Positions 31,002-47,046 are shown, counted from the stretch's first letter. The stretch is DNA of 64,000 nt from Deinococcus aestuarii (GCF_018863415.1 NZ_JAHKSN010000001.1:1-64000), one strand, 5' to 3'. A program made the numbers and translations. Notes: a model not told the origin generated them from the letters alone.

Positions 31002-31601
31002 TCACCGGTGCGCGTCGATCACGATCACTCCGTCCTGCAAACGGGCCTGCTCCGCCCCCTCGTGGCCGTCGAGCTTGCGCATGTTGCTCAGGCTGCTGCC
31101 CTCGGGGGCACGGGCCACGGCGTCGCCGATGCGGATTTGCGCGCTGGCGATGGGGCGGGCCCAGACGATGGCGTCCGCGTTCCCGCCGTATCCCGCATGC
31201 ACCACCCCGCGCAGGGCGCCCATCACGATCACGTCGCCGCCCGCGACGATCTCGGCGCCGGGATTCACGTCGCCGAGGATCACCACGCTGCCCCGGTACT
31301 CGCCCCGGAAGCCCGCGCGGACGCCGTGCGGCAGGATCACGGTGCGGGCGCTGCCGTCGTCGCCCGCCGCGCTCGGGACCGTCACGCGGGGGGCGCGGAC
31401 CCGGCCCGGGGTGCCCCCCGCCGACCGGATGGCGTCCAGGGCGGCCTCCACGGCGCCGGGGTCGGTGTCTCCCTGAATTTCGAGCGTCACGTTGGAGCCC
31501 AGCAGGTCGGCGCGGGAAGCAAGTGCGTTCATGACACTGGAAGCCGTGTCGCCCGGTTCGAGGAGGAGATTGAGACCGCCGAGCGTGCCGCGAAGCTTCA
31601 T
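31002..31601 (-). CDS. minC: Septum site-determining protein MinC
   Basis: Inhibitor of FtsZ ring formation away from mid-cell, 199 residues. The C-terminal beta-helix domain is clear: LPHGVRAGFRGEYRGSVVILGDVNPGAEIVAGGDVIVMGALRGVVHAGYGGNADAIVWARPIASAQIRIGDAV. The N-terminal domain (KLRGTLGGLNLLLEPGDTASSVMNAL) is present but short. TAGAGT seven bases before the ATG at 31601 decides this start over a GTG at 31610. minD is not adjacent; the AT-rich broken gene follows the stop. Confidence 0.9.
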   Translation of the reverse strand: MKLRGTLGGLNLLLEPGDTASSVMNALASRADLLGSNVTLEIQGDTDPGAVEAALDAIRSAGGTPGRVRAPRVTVPSAAGDDGSARTVILPHGVRAGFRGEYRGSVVILGDVNPGAEIVAGGDVIVMGALRGVVHAGYGGNADAIVWARPIASAQIRIGDAVARAPEGSSLSNMRKLDGHEGAEQARLQDGVIVIDAHR

Positions 31602-31608
31602 GATCTTC

Positions 31609-31614
31609 ACTCTA
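31609..31614 (-). promoter_or_regulatory. -10 element (TAGAGT) of minC
   Basis: TAGAGT, 7 bases, then ATG at 31601: leaderless layout that overlaps an alternative GTG start. Confidence 0.55.
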
Positions 31615-31742
31615 GCGGGTGAGCTGCCCGGGTCCTCCTGAGGGCGCGCGGGGCGGCGGGGGCGCGGAGGCGGCGCACAGCGCCCTGCCGGTTTCCGGGC
31701 GGACTCTCACCTTTGGGGGTGCAGGGGTGTGGGGGCATGGTG

Positions 31743-31748
31743 TAGACT
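31743..31748 (+). promoter_or_regulatory. -10 element (TAGACT) upstream of the S1-domain gene
   Basis: TAGACT is followed by 7 bases and an ATG at 31756 that opens an 11-codon frame, not the S1 gene itself. Confidence 0.55.
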
Positions 31749-31755
31749 TGGCCCC

Positions 31756-32167
<412 letters not shown>

Positions 32168-32228
32168 GACCGGAGCAAGACCACAGCCCAGCGGCTGACC
32201 GAGCACCACCAAAATCCAATCCAGCAGC

Positions 32229-32262
32229 GGGACACCCTCGGAAAAGGGGGTGTCCCCGTTCT
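32229..32262 (+). terminator. Intrinsic terminator after the S1-domain gene
   Basis: GGGACACCC (32229-32237) pairs with GGGTGTCCC (32248-32256), loop of 10, followed by CGTTCTT. Confidence 0.65.
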
Positions 32263-32297
32263 TCGTCGCAGGCGAAGGGCAAGCTGGCGGCGTGCAG

Positions 32298-32303
32298 TAC
32301 ACT
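32298..32303 (+). promoter_or_regulatory. -10 element (TACACT) of the VOC gene
   Basis: TACACT ends 10 bases before the ATG at 32314, leaving at most a very short leader. Confidence 0.4.
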
Positions 32304-32313
32304 CCCTGAACCC

Positions 32314-32673
32314 ATGAACCTCAATCACGTCAACCTGGCGGTCACCGATGTGGGGGCCACCGTCGCCCTCCTGGAAACCTACTTCGGATTTCGCCGGACC
32401 CGGCTGGTGACCGGGGACATGGCGTTCCTGCGCGACGACAGCGGTGCCCTTCTCTCCCTCTTCCAGGAGGACGACGTGATCTATCCGCCCATGTTCCACA
32501 TCGGGTTCACCCGGAACACCGTCGAGGAGGTCGATGAGGTGTACCGCCGCCTCGTGGAAGGCGGCTTTCACCCGCAGGCCCCCAGGGAGGACCACGGCCG
32601 CTGGACGTTCTACCTCATGACACCGGGGGGCTTCACGGTCGAGGTCCAGAAATTTCACCGGGAACTGCTGTAG
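32314..32673 (+). CDS. VOC superfamily protein (glyoxalase/bleomycin-resistance fold)
   Basis: A 119-residue single-domain metal-binding protein. It starts MNLNHVNLAVTDVGATVALLETYFGF, has HIGFTRNTVEEVDEVYRRLVEGGFH in the middle and ends FYLMTPGGFTVEVQKFH. The metal ligands of the fold would be His5, His68 and the Glu of FTVEV. The reaction is unknown; the family covers isomerases, dioxygenases and antibiotic-binding proteins. It is followed 34 bp later by a flavoprotein gene in the same direction. Confidence 0.85.
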   Translation: MNLNHVNLAVTDVGATVALLETYFGFRRTRLVTGDMAFLRDDSGALLSLFQEDDVIYPPMFHIGFTRNTVEEVDEVYRRLVEGGFHPQAPREDHGRWTFYLMTPGGFTVEVQKFHRELL

Positions 32674-32707
32674 AAAAGCGCCCCCTCCCCGCCCCCCGAG
32701 GTCTCCC

Positions 32708-34366
<1,659 letters not shown>

Positions 34367-34389
34367 ACTGGGGAAGGGGGCGCGCGTTT

Positions 34390-34407
34390 TTAACCGCCGC
34401 GTAACCG
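34390..34407 (+). promoter_or_regulatory. Direct repeat TTAACCG-N4-GTAACCG upstream of htrA
   Basis: TTAACCG (34390-34396) and GTAACCG (34401-34407), starts 11 bases apart, end 20 bases before the htrA GTG. The spacing fits a response-regulator dimer of the OmpR/PhoB class. Confidence 0.4.
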
Positions 34408-34427
34408 ACCTCAGTCAAGCTGCACCC

Positions 34428-35732
<1,305 letters not shown>

Positions 35733-35747
35733 CAAGGGCAACAGAAT

Positions 35748-35785
35748 GAAGGGCCGGGCATGCAGATGGTGCCTGGCCCTTCTTC
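35748..35785. terminator. Terminator between htrA and the convergent small gene
   Basis: GAAGGGCCGGGCA (35748-35760) pairs with TGCCTGGCCCTTC (35770-35782), a 13-bp stem with one G-T pair and a 9-base loop, followed by TTC. Placed between convergent genes, it can serve both. Confidence 0.65.
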
Positions 35786-35816
35786 AGTGAGCAAAGAAGC
35801 TCCTGCAACTCACCTA

Positions 35817-36200
35817 TCAACTCCGGAGTGTGACGAGTAGGAGCGTCAGTGAAAGCCCCACGCCGAAGCCCAGCAGGAGCTCCCAGTCAAATCGGCGCAT
35901 AAAAGGTCGGAGCGGAGGCAGAAGGCGGAGGACAAGCAAAACCCCAGGGCCGAGTGCCACGGAAAATAGCAGCTTCCATAGAAATCCGGAGCTGAGTGAC
36001 CTGTAAAATTCTAGGCTTTCCAGAAACAGCCTAAGCGACATTGCAGTCGCATAACCCACTCCTGAAGCGCCAAACAGTATTCCAAGTCGCCTCCACCACT
36101 CCGGCCCCCGTTTCTCCCACAGTCGCAGCCGGGCAGCCTGCGCTCGTTGGTCGGCATCACGCACCTCGCGCTGCAAAGCCTCGTACTCGGGGTCTTTCAT
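35817..36200 (-). CDS. Small membrane protein of lowered G+C after lysZ, unknown function
   Basis: A 127-residue protein I do not recognise. A charged N-terminal helix likely to form a coiled coil (KDPEYEALQREVRDADQRAQAARLRLWEKR) is followed by three hydrophobic segments (ILFGASGVGYATAMSL; LLFSVALGPGVLLVLRLL; LLLGFGVGLSLTLLLVTL). The G+C content (about 55%) is well below that of its neighbours. It begins 36 bases after the lysZ stop in the same direction. ATG at 36200 is preferred over in-frame codons up to 36224. Confidence 0.65.
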   Translation of the reverse strand: MKDPEYEALQREVRDADQRAQAARLRLWEKRGPEWWRRLGILFGASGVGYATAMSLRLFLESLEFYRSLSSGFLWKLLFSVALGPGVLLVLRLLPPLRPFMRRFDWELLLGFGVGLSLTLLLVTLRS

Positions 36201-36236
36201 CACCCCGACCGTGGCACACATCACCTGACAGGGGCC

Positions 36237-37040
36237 TTAACTCACCACCGTCCCCGCCCCGCCCAGCGCCGCGCTCACCGGCTGCCCCGCCCGGGCGTCC
36301 CCGAAGATGACGCGCTTCACCCCACCCTGCACGGCCTCGGCGGCGCCGAGCACCTTCTTCTTCATGCGGTCCCGGGCGAATTCCAGGTAGCTCTCCACGT
36401 CGTTCGCCGGAATCTCCCGAATCAGGCTGCTCTCGTCCGGGTACTCCCGCAGCAGGCCGGGCACGTTGGAGAGGAGGAGCAGCGCGTCGGCCCCCAGCGC
36501 CACGGCCAGGGCGGCGGCGGCCCGGTCGCCGTCCACGTTGATCGCCACGCCCTCGTAACTCGCGGCGGGGGGCGTCAGGACGGGGAGGTAGCCCGCGCCC
36601 AGCAGGAGGTGAACGAGGTCCACGTTCACCCGCTCGACGGTGCCCGTGTGATCCCCCCGCAACACCCGGACCTTGCCGTTCTCGACCGCGCGCACGGAGT
36701 CCTTGTGGCGGCCCTCGAAGATGCGCCCGTCGAGCCCGCTGAGGCCCACCGCGTTCACGCCGAGGCGCTGAAGCCGCTCGACGATGCCCTTGTTCATCTT
36801 GCCGCAGTACACCATCTCGAAGATCTCCAGCGTCTCGCGGTCGGTGAAGCGCGACGTGTACCCGCTCGGGCTGGTCACGAACCGCGGCGGGTGCCCCAGC
36901 GCCTCGGCGACCCGGTTCGTCTCCCCGCTCCCCCCGTGGACGAGCACGAACCGCCCGCCCTCCTTCCACCGCGCGGCGAGGTCGGCGCACACGGCGTCGT
37001 AGTCGATCCCGGCGCTTCCGCCCACTTTGACGACGATCAT
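36237..37040 (-). CDS. lysZ: [LysW]-aminoadipate kinase LysZ
   Basis: ATP-dependent kinase that phosphorylates LysW-bound alpha-aminoadipate in lysine synthesis; 267 residues, amino-acid kinase fold (ArgB relatives). Motifs: IVVKVGGSAGIDYD at the start, VLVHGGSGETNRVAEALGHPPRFVTSPSGYTSRFTD, GLDGRIFEGRHKDSVR and INVDGDRAAAALAVALGAD. The RFTDRETLEIFEMVYCGKMNKGIVERLQ segment resembles LysZ rather than ArgB. It is separated from lysT-lysX by about 15 kb here. TACCTT six bases before the ATG suggests a leaderless transcript. Confidence 0.92.
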   Translation of the reverse strand: MIVVKVGGSAGIDYDAVCADLAARWKEGGRFVLVHGGSGETNRVAEALGHPPRFVTSPSGYTSRFTDRETLEIFEMVYCGKMNKGIVERLQRLGVNAVGLSGLDGRIFEGRHKDSVRAVENGKVRVLRGDHTGTVERVNVDLVHLLLGAGYLPVLTPPAASYEGVAINVDGDRAAAALAVALGADALLLLSNVPGLLREYPDESSLIREIPANDVESYLEFARDRMKKKVLGAAEAVQGGVKRVIFGDARAGQPVSAALGGAGTVVS

Positions 37041-37046
37041 GGGGTC

Positions 37047-37052
37047 AAGGTA
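37047..37052 (-). promoter_or_regulatory. -10 element (TACCTT) of lysZ
   Basis: TACCTT ends 6 bases before the lysZ ATG on the minus strand, in an AT-richer stretch (37050-37110). Confidence 0.5.
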
Positions 37053-37124
37053 TCACATGGCAAGTATTCAAGGCTAAGAAATAGCGATTGATAGGTACCG
37101 CGACACGGGGGAGGGGGGCGACGC

Positions 37125-38333
37125 TCACCCCGCCGCCGCCGACCGCCCCGCCGCCAGCCGGAGCCCGGCCACCAGAAGGCCTGCCCCGATCAGCGCCGCG
37201 AACACCGCTCCCCCCGCGAAGGTGTGGCTCACGTCGTCCCCGCGCACGAAGGGTTGGGCGAGCAGCGGCGAGAGGAACTGCCCCAGGAAGATGCTCGCCG
37301 ACAGCCCGCTCATCACCCTTCCCCGCGCGTGGGCCGGGGCGAGGGCCGCGAGGAAGGTCGTGAGGTTCGGGGTCACCAGACCCGCGCCCGCCCCGCCGAC
37401 GATCAGGCCGGGGACGACCCACCCGGTGCCGGGGGCGAGGCTCACCACCGTCCACCCGGTCGCCATCGCCAGCAGGCTCAGGCCCGCCGTGAGGGCCGGG
37501 GTGCGGGTGCCGCCCCGCCGCGAGAACCACAGCGCCGCGACGGCGCCCGACAGGGTGCTGACCCCCATCACGAAGCCGACCTGCGCCGGGGCCACCCCCA
37601 GCCCCTCCAGGCGGTAGGGGAGCTGGGTGGGCATCAGGTAGAAGACCAGCATGTATCCCAGCGCCACCGCGTAGGCCGGGAGAACCCACCGCCACGGCAC
37701 GCGCTCGGCGGCGTCCCCGGCGCCCCTCGCCCCCGCCGTCTCCCCGCGCGGCAGCCGCAACGCCAGCGGCACGATCAGGAGGGCGGCGAGGTACACCGCG
37801 AAGGGGGCGCGCCACCCCACACTCGCCAGGAGTCCGCCCAGCGGCAGGAAGATCACCCCGCCGAGGCTGGTAAAGGCACTTTGCAACCCCAGAAAGCGCG
37901 CCCGCTCCTCCCCGGCGAAGAGGTCCGCCACCAGGGCCGACCCCGCCGTCATCGTCGCCCCCACCGCGAGCCCGAGGAGCACCCGCCCGAGCATCAGGGT
38001 GGTCAGGTCCGGCGCGTACAGCCCGCTCGACCCGGCGAGGGCGTACAGCACCATCGCCACGACGAGGACCGGACGCCGCCCGATCCGGTCGGTGAGATAG
38101 CCACTCAGGGGCGCACTGACGGCGATGGCGAGGCCGACCACCGTCACGGTCAGGCGCACGAGCACGTCGGCGTTCGGCAGCCCCGCACTGTGCACCTGCG
38201 TAAAGTGCGCCTGCATGGCGGGCAGCGAGGGCGCGATGGTCGCCCCGCTCATGATGGTGAGGGTGGCGCTCAGCAGCAGCGTCAGCCGCGTGACCCACGG
38301 CACCGGCCGTGGGGAAGGGGAGGAGGCCGTCAT
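37125..38333 (-). CDS. Major facilitator superfamily transporter
   Basis: A 402-residue proton-driven transporter of the DHA1-like group with 12 hydrophobic helices. The loop 2-3 motif is SGYLTDRIGRRPVLVVAMVL; motif C-like GRVLLGLAVGATMTAGSALVADLF lies in helix 5. The mid loop (PRGETAGARGAGDAAERVPWR) separates the halves. Possible efflux function; the substrate is unknown. It stands alone, 67 bp after the GNAT operon. Confidence 0.87.
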   Translation of the reverse strand: MTASSPSPRPVPWVTRLTLLLSATLTIMSGATIAPSLPAMQAHFTQVHSAGLPNADVLVRLTVTVVGLAIAVSAPLSGYLTDRIGRRPVLVVAMVLYALAGSSGLYAPDLTTLMLGRVLLGLAVGATMTAGSALVADLFAGEERARFLGLQSAFTSLGGVIFLPLGGLLASVGWRAPFAVYLAALLIVPLALRLPRGETAGARGAGDAAERVPWRWVLPAYAVALGYMLVFYLMPTQLPYRLEGLGVAPAQVGFVMGVSTLSGAVAALWFSRRGGTRTPALTAGLSLLAMATGWTVVSLAPGTGWVVPGLIVGGAGAGLVTPNLTTFLAALAPAHARGRVMSGLSASIFLGQFLSPLLAQPFVRGDDVSHTFAGGAVFAALIGAGLLVAGLRLAAGRSAAAG

Positions 38334-38400
38334 GCCCCGAGGCTGCGCCTCCCGCCGGGGGGCAACCGTGCGTTTCCCGCTCAGGAACAGCCGAGCCTGC

Positions 38401-38712
38401 TTACAGCCCGAAGACCCCCCGCTGCCCCGGCTGCACGAGGTCCACGTACTCGCGGTGCTCGCGGATAAAGGCCGCCACGAAGGGGCACATGGGCACGACC
38501 TGCCGCCCCTGGGCGCGGGCGTCGTCGAGCGCGGCCTGGACGAGCTGCGAGCCCAGCCCCTGTCCCTCGTGGCCCTCCTCGACCTCGGTGTGGGTGAACA
38601 TCAGCGCGGGCCCCGCCGGGCGGTACTCGGCGATGCCCACGACGTTGCCGTCCAGACGGAGTTCGTAGCGGCGCTCCTGCTCGTTGTTCGTCACCTGGGA
38701 TTCGGGGCTCAT
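38401..38712 (-). CDS. GNAT-like N-acetyltransferase (YidJ/Yjdj type)
   Basis: A 103-residue short GNAT protein. The fold is compact: LRLDGNVVGIAEYRPAGPALMFTHTEVEEGHEGQGLGSQLVQAALDDARAQGRQVVPMCPFVAAFIREHREY. The H-T-E-V-x-x-x-x-x-G-x-G-x-G-x-x-L pattern and the C-P-F segment are typical of this subfamily, whose substrates are unknown. Its ATG overlaps the stop of the upstream yjjX gene (ATGA). Last of three coupled genes. Confidence 0.9.
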   Translation of the reverse strand: MSPESQVTNNEQERRYELRLDGNVVGIAEYRPAGPALMFTHTEVEEGHEGQGLGSQLVQAALDDARAQGRQVVPMCPFVAAFIREHREYVDLVQPGQRGVFGL

Positions 38713-39227
38713 GGCTCAGGGTACAACCCCGGGTCGAGGAAGGGCACGGCGGCGAACGCCACCGCCTGCCGCCACACGTCCGCCCGTGTGACGAGCCCCC
38801 GGCTGAGCACGCCGACGCTCCCCACCCCACGCTTCACGTCCACCGTGCCGAGCACCCCGTCCATCACCGGGCCGACTTCCTCGCCCGCCCGCACCCGCGC
38901 CGCGACGACCGGAGGCAGCCGCACCTCCGCCGTGCGCGCCACCTCTACCCGGTGTCCCCGTGCCACCGCGACGAAGCCGAAGAGCCGCGCCTCCTCCCCC
39001 TCGAAGCTCACGCCGCCCTCCAGCCCGACGCCCCAGTCCGCGCCGACGAGGGCCGCCCGCGCCCGGTTCACCGCCCCTTCGCGCGTCTGCGCCTCCCCGA
39101 CGGGCTGTTCCGGCACGCCGCTGGGCACGGCCACGCCCTCCACCTCGGCGTCCGGCCACCACGCGCCGAACACCTCGCGCACGGGCCGCACCTTCGCGGG
39201 GTTGAGGCTGCCCACCCGGACCCTCAT
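38709..39227 (-). CDS. Inosine/xanthosine triphosphatase (YjjX/DUF84)
   Basis: House-cleaning NTPase that hydrolyses ITP/XTP, 172 residues. Family markers: RVGSLNPAKVRPVREVF at the start, VPSGVPEQPVGEAQTREGAVNRARAAL, ADWGVGLEGGV and the GSVGVLSRGLVTRADVWRQAVAFAAVPFL end. It is coupled by ATGA overlaps to dinB-like upstream and GNAT downstream. The link to nucleotide-pool sanitation fits an oxidation-tolerant genus. Confidence 0.87.
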   Translation of the reverse strand: MRVRVGSLNPAKVRPVREVFGAWWPDAEVEGVAVPSGVPEQPVGEAQTREGAVNRARAALVGADWGVGLEGGVSFEGEEARLFGFVAVARGHRVEVARTAEVRLPPVVAARVRAGEEVGPVMDGVLGTVDVKRGVGSVGVLSRGLVTRADVWRQAVAFAAVPFLDPGLYPEP

Positions 39228-39646
39228 TCGCCGTCCCCCGGCCAGTCGCCGAGCACTCTCCGCAACAGGGCCACCTGCCCCCAGTGGTAGGCGTTATGCG
39301 CGGCGAGGTCGGTCAGCACGTCCCGCGCCCGCTCCGAGGGGTCCCCCCCCAGCGCCTGTGCCTCGGCGAGTTCGAGGGTGAGTTCGTCCATCAGGTGCCG
39401 CCAGGCCGCCTCGGTGACGGGCGGGTCCGGCCACACGTCGAGCCCTTCCGGCCACGCCTGGGTGCGGCCCGAGGCGAGGTCGAGGCTGGCCCGCGTGGTG
39501 ACGGCGAGGTGGGCGAGCAGCGCCACGAGGGTGTAGGGAACGCCGGGCACGGGCCGGGAGGCGACCTCGAAAGTCAGGCCGTCGAGAAGCTGCGACGGCT
39601 CGCGGAAGGCGGCCCCGCCCGCCAGGGAGGCTTGCAGGAGATTCAT
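39224..39646 (-). CDS. DinB-family protein
   Basis: A 140-residue four-helix-bundle protein of the DinB/YfiT class. It has LTFEVASRPVPGVPYTLVALLAHLAVTTRASLDLA in the first half and DVLTDLAAHNAYHWGQVALLRRVLG at the end; the His residues of LAHLAV, AAHNAYH are the likely metal ligands. Many members are thiol-dependent transferases; the reaction is not known here. DinB proteins are expanded in Deinococcus and some respond to DNA damage. TAGGCT-7-ATG gives a leaderless start at 39646. First of three coupled genes. Confidence 0.85.
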   Translation of the reverse strand: MNLLQASLAGGAAFREPSQLLDGLTFEVASRPVPGVPYTLVALLAHLAVTTRASLDLASGRTQAWPEGLDVWPDPPVTEAAWRHLMDELTLELAEAQALGGDPSERARDVLTDLAAHNAYHWGQVALLRRVLGDWPGDGE

Positions 39647-39653
39647 GGAATCC

Positions 39654-39659
39654 AGCCTA
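39654..39659 (-). promoter_or_regulatory. -10 element (TAGGCT) of the dinB-yjjX-GNAT operon
   Basis: TAGGCT, 7 bases, ATG at 39646 on the minus strand. Confidence 0.55.
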
Positions 39660-39777
39660 GCCCGACTCAAGGGAGCCCCAAGGCCGCGTTTCGGGAGCGT
39701 AAAGGCGCCGGGCGACGTTTCGGGTGTTTCTGCCAGGCGGGGGGGCGAGACTACGGGGCAGAGGACGGGAACCGCCG

Positions 39778-40221
39778 ATGCTCAGCTCCGAAACCACCCC
39801 TATCGAGATTCTCCTCGTCGAGGACACCGAGGCCGACATCCTCCTGACCGAGGAAGCTTTTGCCGCCGCCGGAATCGCCAACCGCCTGCACGTCGTGCGT
39901 GACGGGGTGGACGCCCTCGCTTTCCTGCGGGGCGAGGGCGTCTACGCGGGTGTCCCCCGCCCGGACGTGATTTTGCTCGACATCAACATGCCGCGCATGA
40001 ACGGCCTCGAACTCCTCGCCGTCCTCAAACGTGACCCCCTGCTGATGACCATTCCCGTCATCATCCTGACGACCAGCCAGGCCGAGGAGGACATCCTGCG
40101 GTCATATCAGGCTCACGCCGCGAGCTACGTCGTCAAACCCATCGACTTCGACCGCTTCTACGAGGCGATTCAGGCGCTGGGCCGCTACATGCTGACCATC
40201 GTGCGGGTGCCGCCGGGGTAG
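39778..40221 (+). CDS. Single-domain response regulator (Rcp1-like)
   Basis: Receiver domain without an output domain, 147 residues. The acidic pocket is in EILLVEDTEADILLTEEAF, the phosphorylated Asp in PDVILLDINMPRMNGLELL, the conserved Thr in IIILTTSQAEED and the Lys in SYVVKPIDFDRF. The long loop LRGEGVYAGVPRPDV resembles cyanobacterial Rcp1 and other partners of bacteriophytochromes and hybrid kinases. No kinase gene adjoins it. ATG at 39778. Confidence 0.9.
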   Translation: MLSSETTPIEILLVEDTEADILLTEEAFAAAGIANRLHVVRDGVDALAFLRGEGVYAGVPRPDVILLDINMPRMNGLELLAVLKRDPLLMTIPVIILTTSQAEEDILRSYQAHAASYVVKPIDFDRFYEAIQALGRYMLTIVRVPPG

Positions 40222-40233
40222 CGGGAGCGCGTC

Positions 40234-41007
40234 TCAGGGACCAAGCAGGAACCGGACGGTCTCGTCCCGCATCTTCTGACTCGTGTAGTGCCCGACTCCC
40301 GGAAACACGGTCTCGCGGAAGGCATCGGGGCATCCCGCCCGCATGTAGGCCTCGCGGTATGCGGCCGCGGTGGGGACATGGTGCGCGGAGAGGGGAAAGG
40401 CCGGGTCCACGTCCCCGCTCGCCAGCAGGAGGGGGGTGGGCGGGGCGTCCCCGGCGTGGGTGAGGGGGCGGTGGGCCTCCAGGAAGGCGCGCAGTTCCGG
40501 CCTCCCGACCTCGGGCTCGTGCCAGACGCCGGACGAGATCAGGGCCGCCGCCCGCCGCACCCGCCTCTCGGTCCGCGCGAGGGTCTGCGTCACGTACCCG
40601 CCCATGCTCGACCCGGTGACGGAGACGGGAACCGGACCGAACAGCTCCGCCAGGGCGTCCAGCAGGGCCGGGGCCTCCGCCACCGTCCGGCGCACGCTCT
40701 CCCAGACGTACTCGCGGGCGTTGAGCCCGGGCGGCGTGTCTCCCAGCCGCTCGCCGTGCAGCGCCGCGTCCGGGACGACGACGGCCCAGCCGTGCGCGGT
40801 GAGCCCGGAGTACACGCCGAGCTTCCCTTCCTTCGCCGCCCAAGCCCCGTGGTAGGTGAGGCAGACGGCCCGCACGTCGGCCAGTTCCGCAGGTCGCTCG
40901 ATCAGGACGGGAACGCCCGCCAGCACCCGCCGCTCGATCAGGTACGGGGTGCCGTCATAGCTGGGCGTGGCGTGGGGGTCGGCGGGGTTGAAGGTTCGCT
41001 CGGTCAT
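40234..41007 (-). CDS. Alpha/beta hydrolase
   Basis: A 257-residue hydrolase, prolyl-oligopeptidase-like/YitV type. The nucleophile elbow is VSVTGSSMGGYVTQTLA (Ser in G-S-S-M-G); AVCLTYHGAWAAKEGK near the N-terminus gives the oxyanion region; Asp in ASGDVDPAFPLSAHHVP and His in VFPGVGHYTSQKM complete the triad. The ATG overlaps the upstream phosphatase stop (ATGA). Last gene of the six-gene operon that begins with sugar permeases. Confidence 0.82.
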   Translation of the reverse strand: MTERTFNPADPHATPSYDGTPYLIERRVLAGVPVLIERPAELADVRAVCLTYHGAWAAKEGKLGVYSGLTAHGWAVVVPDAALHGERLGDTPPGLNAREYVWESVRRTVAEAPALLDALAELFGPVPVSVTGSSMGGYVTQTLARTERRVRRAAALISSGVWHEPEVGRPELRAFLEAHRPLTHAGDAPPTPLLLASGDVDPAFPLSAHHVPTAAAYREAYMRAGCPDAFRETVFPGVGHYTSQKMRDETVRFLLGP

Positions 41008-41566
41008 GCCGTCTCCAGTCGCGCCGCTCGTCCTTCCGTGCCCAGTTGCCACACGTCGGGAGTACGGAGCTTCGCCCAGCCCTCGAAGTCCAGTCCCAGC
41101 GCCAGGGCGAGCAGGTTGCCGTGGGTGACGACGGCGGTGAGGCCGCGTGGACCGCGGGCACCGGCGAGGGCCTGGCCGACGCGAGTCCGCGCCGCCGTAC
41201 CCGATTCACCCCCGGCCAGCGTGAGTTCGGCGTCCGCGAAGCTGGCCCGCAGATGCGTCATCCAGTCGGGCAGGTCAAAGCCGCTCAGCGCCCGCTCCGT
41301 CAACCGCCCGTCCGTCTCGACCTCCGGCCCCAGCCGCTGGGCCAGGGGACCCACCGTGTCCACCGCGCGTTTCCACGGGCTGTTCACGATGCGGGTGATG
41401 CCCAGGTCGGCGAGCTGTTCGGCCAATCGTGCCGCCTGAGCCTCGCCCTCGGGAGTCAGCGTCGCGTCGGGAGCCTGTCCGGTCGCCTTCGCGTGGCGGA
41501 TGAGGAGGAGTGTCCCCGCCGCGATCTTCGGCCCATCGCTGACGGCGGAGAGCCCACCGCTCCCCC

Positions 41567-41570
<4 letters not shown>
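41004..41570 (-). CDS. Histidine phosphatase family protein
   Basis: A 188-residue phosphatase of the phosphoglycerate-mutase fold. The catalytic motif is LLLIRHAKATGQ (R-H-A instead of R-H-G), Arg in VNSPWKRAVDT, Glu in LTERALSGFD and His in VVTHGNLLALALG. The GTG at 41570 overlaps the upstream oxidoreductase stop (GTGA), which sets the start. The substrate is unknown; small sugar phosphates would suit the operon. Confidence 0.85.
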
Positions 41571-42936
<1,366 letters not shown>

Positions 42937-42940
<4 letters not shown>

Positions 42941-43323
42941 TGGACGTTGACCTTGCCCCACGACTTCCCGTTGACGACGACCTCGAAGGGGATCGTGCGG
43001 GCGGGCGTTCCGGGGTCGGTGTAGGACAGGGTGTTCTCGGTGTAGACGGCGGGACACACGGCCCCAGAGTTGGTCTTGGTCGCCTCGGCCTTCAGGGTGA
43101 GGGCTTGAGCCGTCCGGGACACCAAGGTCAGGCGGTGGTTCGTGTCCTCACACGATCCGGTGCCGACCCGCACATCCACCTGCATGGGCGCCGTTGGGGA
43201 AACCGTGGCGGGAAGACTGACGCCCACCACGTCCAAGGTGACGGGGCGAGGTATTCCCAGAAGTCCGCACCCGCCCAGAGGCAGCGCGAGGAGCAGGGAG
43301 GCGGCAGGCCACAGTTTCGTCAT
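42937..43323 (-). CDS. Putative lipoprotein, unknown function
   Basis: A 128-residue exported protein. The lipobox is ALPLGGC (Cys19), after a short signal peptide. The mature part is beta-rich with two spaced cysteines (GSCED and AVCPA), which may form a disulfide. No family recognised. It lies 46 bp after the second sugar permease and overlaps the FAD oxidoreductase start. A ligand-binding role with the permeases is possible but it is far smaller than a sugar-binding protein. Confidence 0.75.
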
Positions 43324-43369
43324 GCCGCCATCCTGCCATTCTGCTCGTTGTTCCGCTTCCGTACCTGCC

Positions 43370-45218
<1,849 letters not shown>

Positions 45219-45225
45219 GCCCGGC

Positions 45226-45231
45226 AGTCTA
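45226..45231 (-). promoter_or_regulatory. -10 element (TAGACT) of the sugar permease operon
   Basis: TAGACT, 7 bases, ATG at 45218 on the minus strand. Confidence 0.6.
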
Positions 45232-45256
45232 CGGGGAGAGGCCCCATTAAGGAATG

Positions 45257-45285
45257 AAAAACCGGCCCCTTCGCAGGCGGCCGGT
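45257..45285 (-). terminator. Intrinsic terminator after the CsbD-like gene
   Basis: ACCGGCC (minus, from 45285) pairs with GGCCGGT (to 45261) and is followed by TTTTT (45261-45257). Confidence 0.7.
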
Positions 45286-45308
45286 CAGGAGACGGGTGTG
45301 CCGGGAGT

Positions 45309-45554
<246 letters not shown>

Positions 45555-45771
45555 GCGTGTTGACCTCCTGTGGATGGATTCCCGGATGGGTACCTCCAAG
45601 GATGCGCCCGCAAGCTCAACCGTGGGTAAGGGGAGTCTTGGCCTTCGCGTCACCCTTTCCTAGCCGCGCCTTGAGGCTGCGGGGGTTTCGCTGCCCCCTG
45701 CGAAAACTTGGACCGCGTGTACCCATCCCGGGTAACAGAACGCACCTTCCCCCATTCGGGGGGTGGGGAGG

Positions 45772-45777
45772 TAGAGT
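45772..45777 (+). promoter_or_regulatory. -10 element (TAGAGT) of icd
   Basis: TAGAGT ends 9 bases before the icd ATG, so the leader is at most a few bases. Confidence 0.5.
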
Positions 45778-45786
45778 TGGGCCGTC

Positions 45787-47046
<1,260 letters not shown>

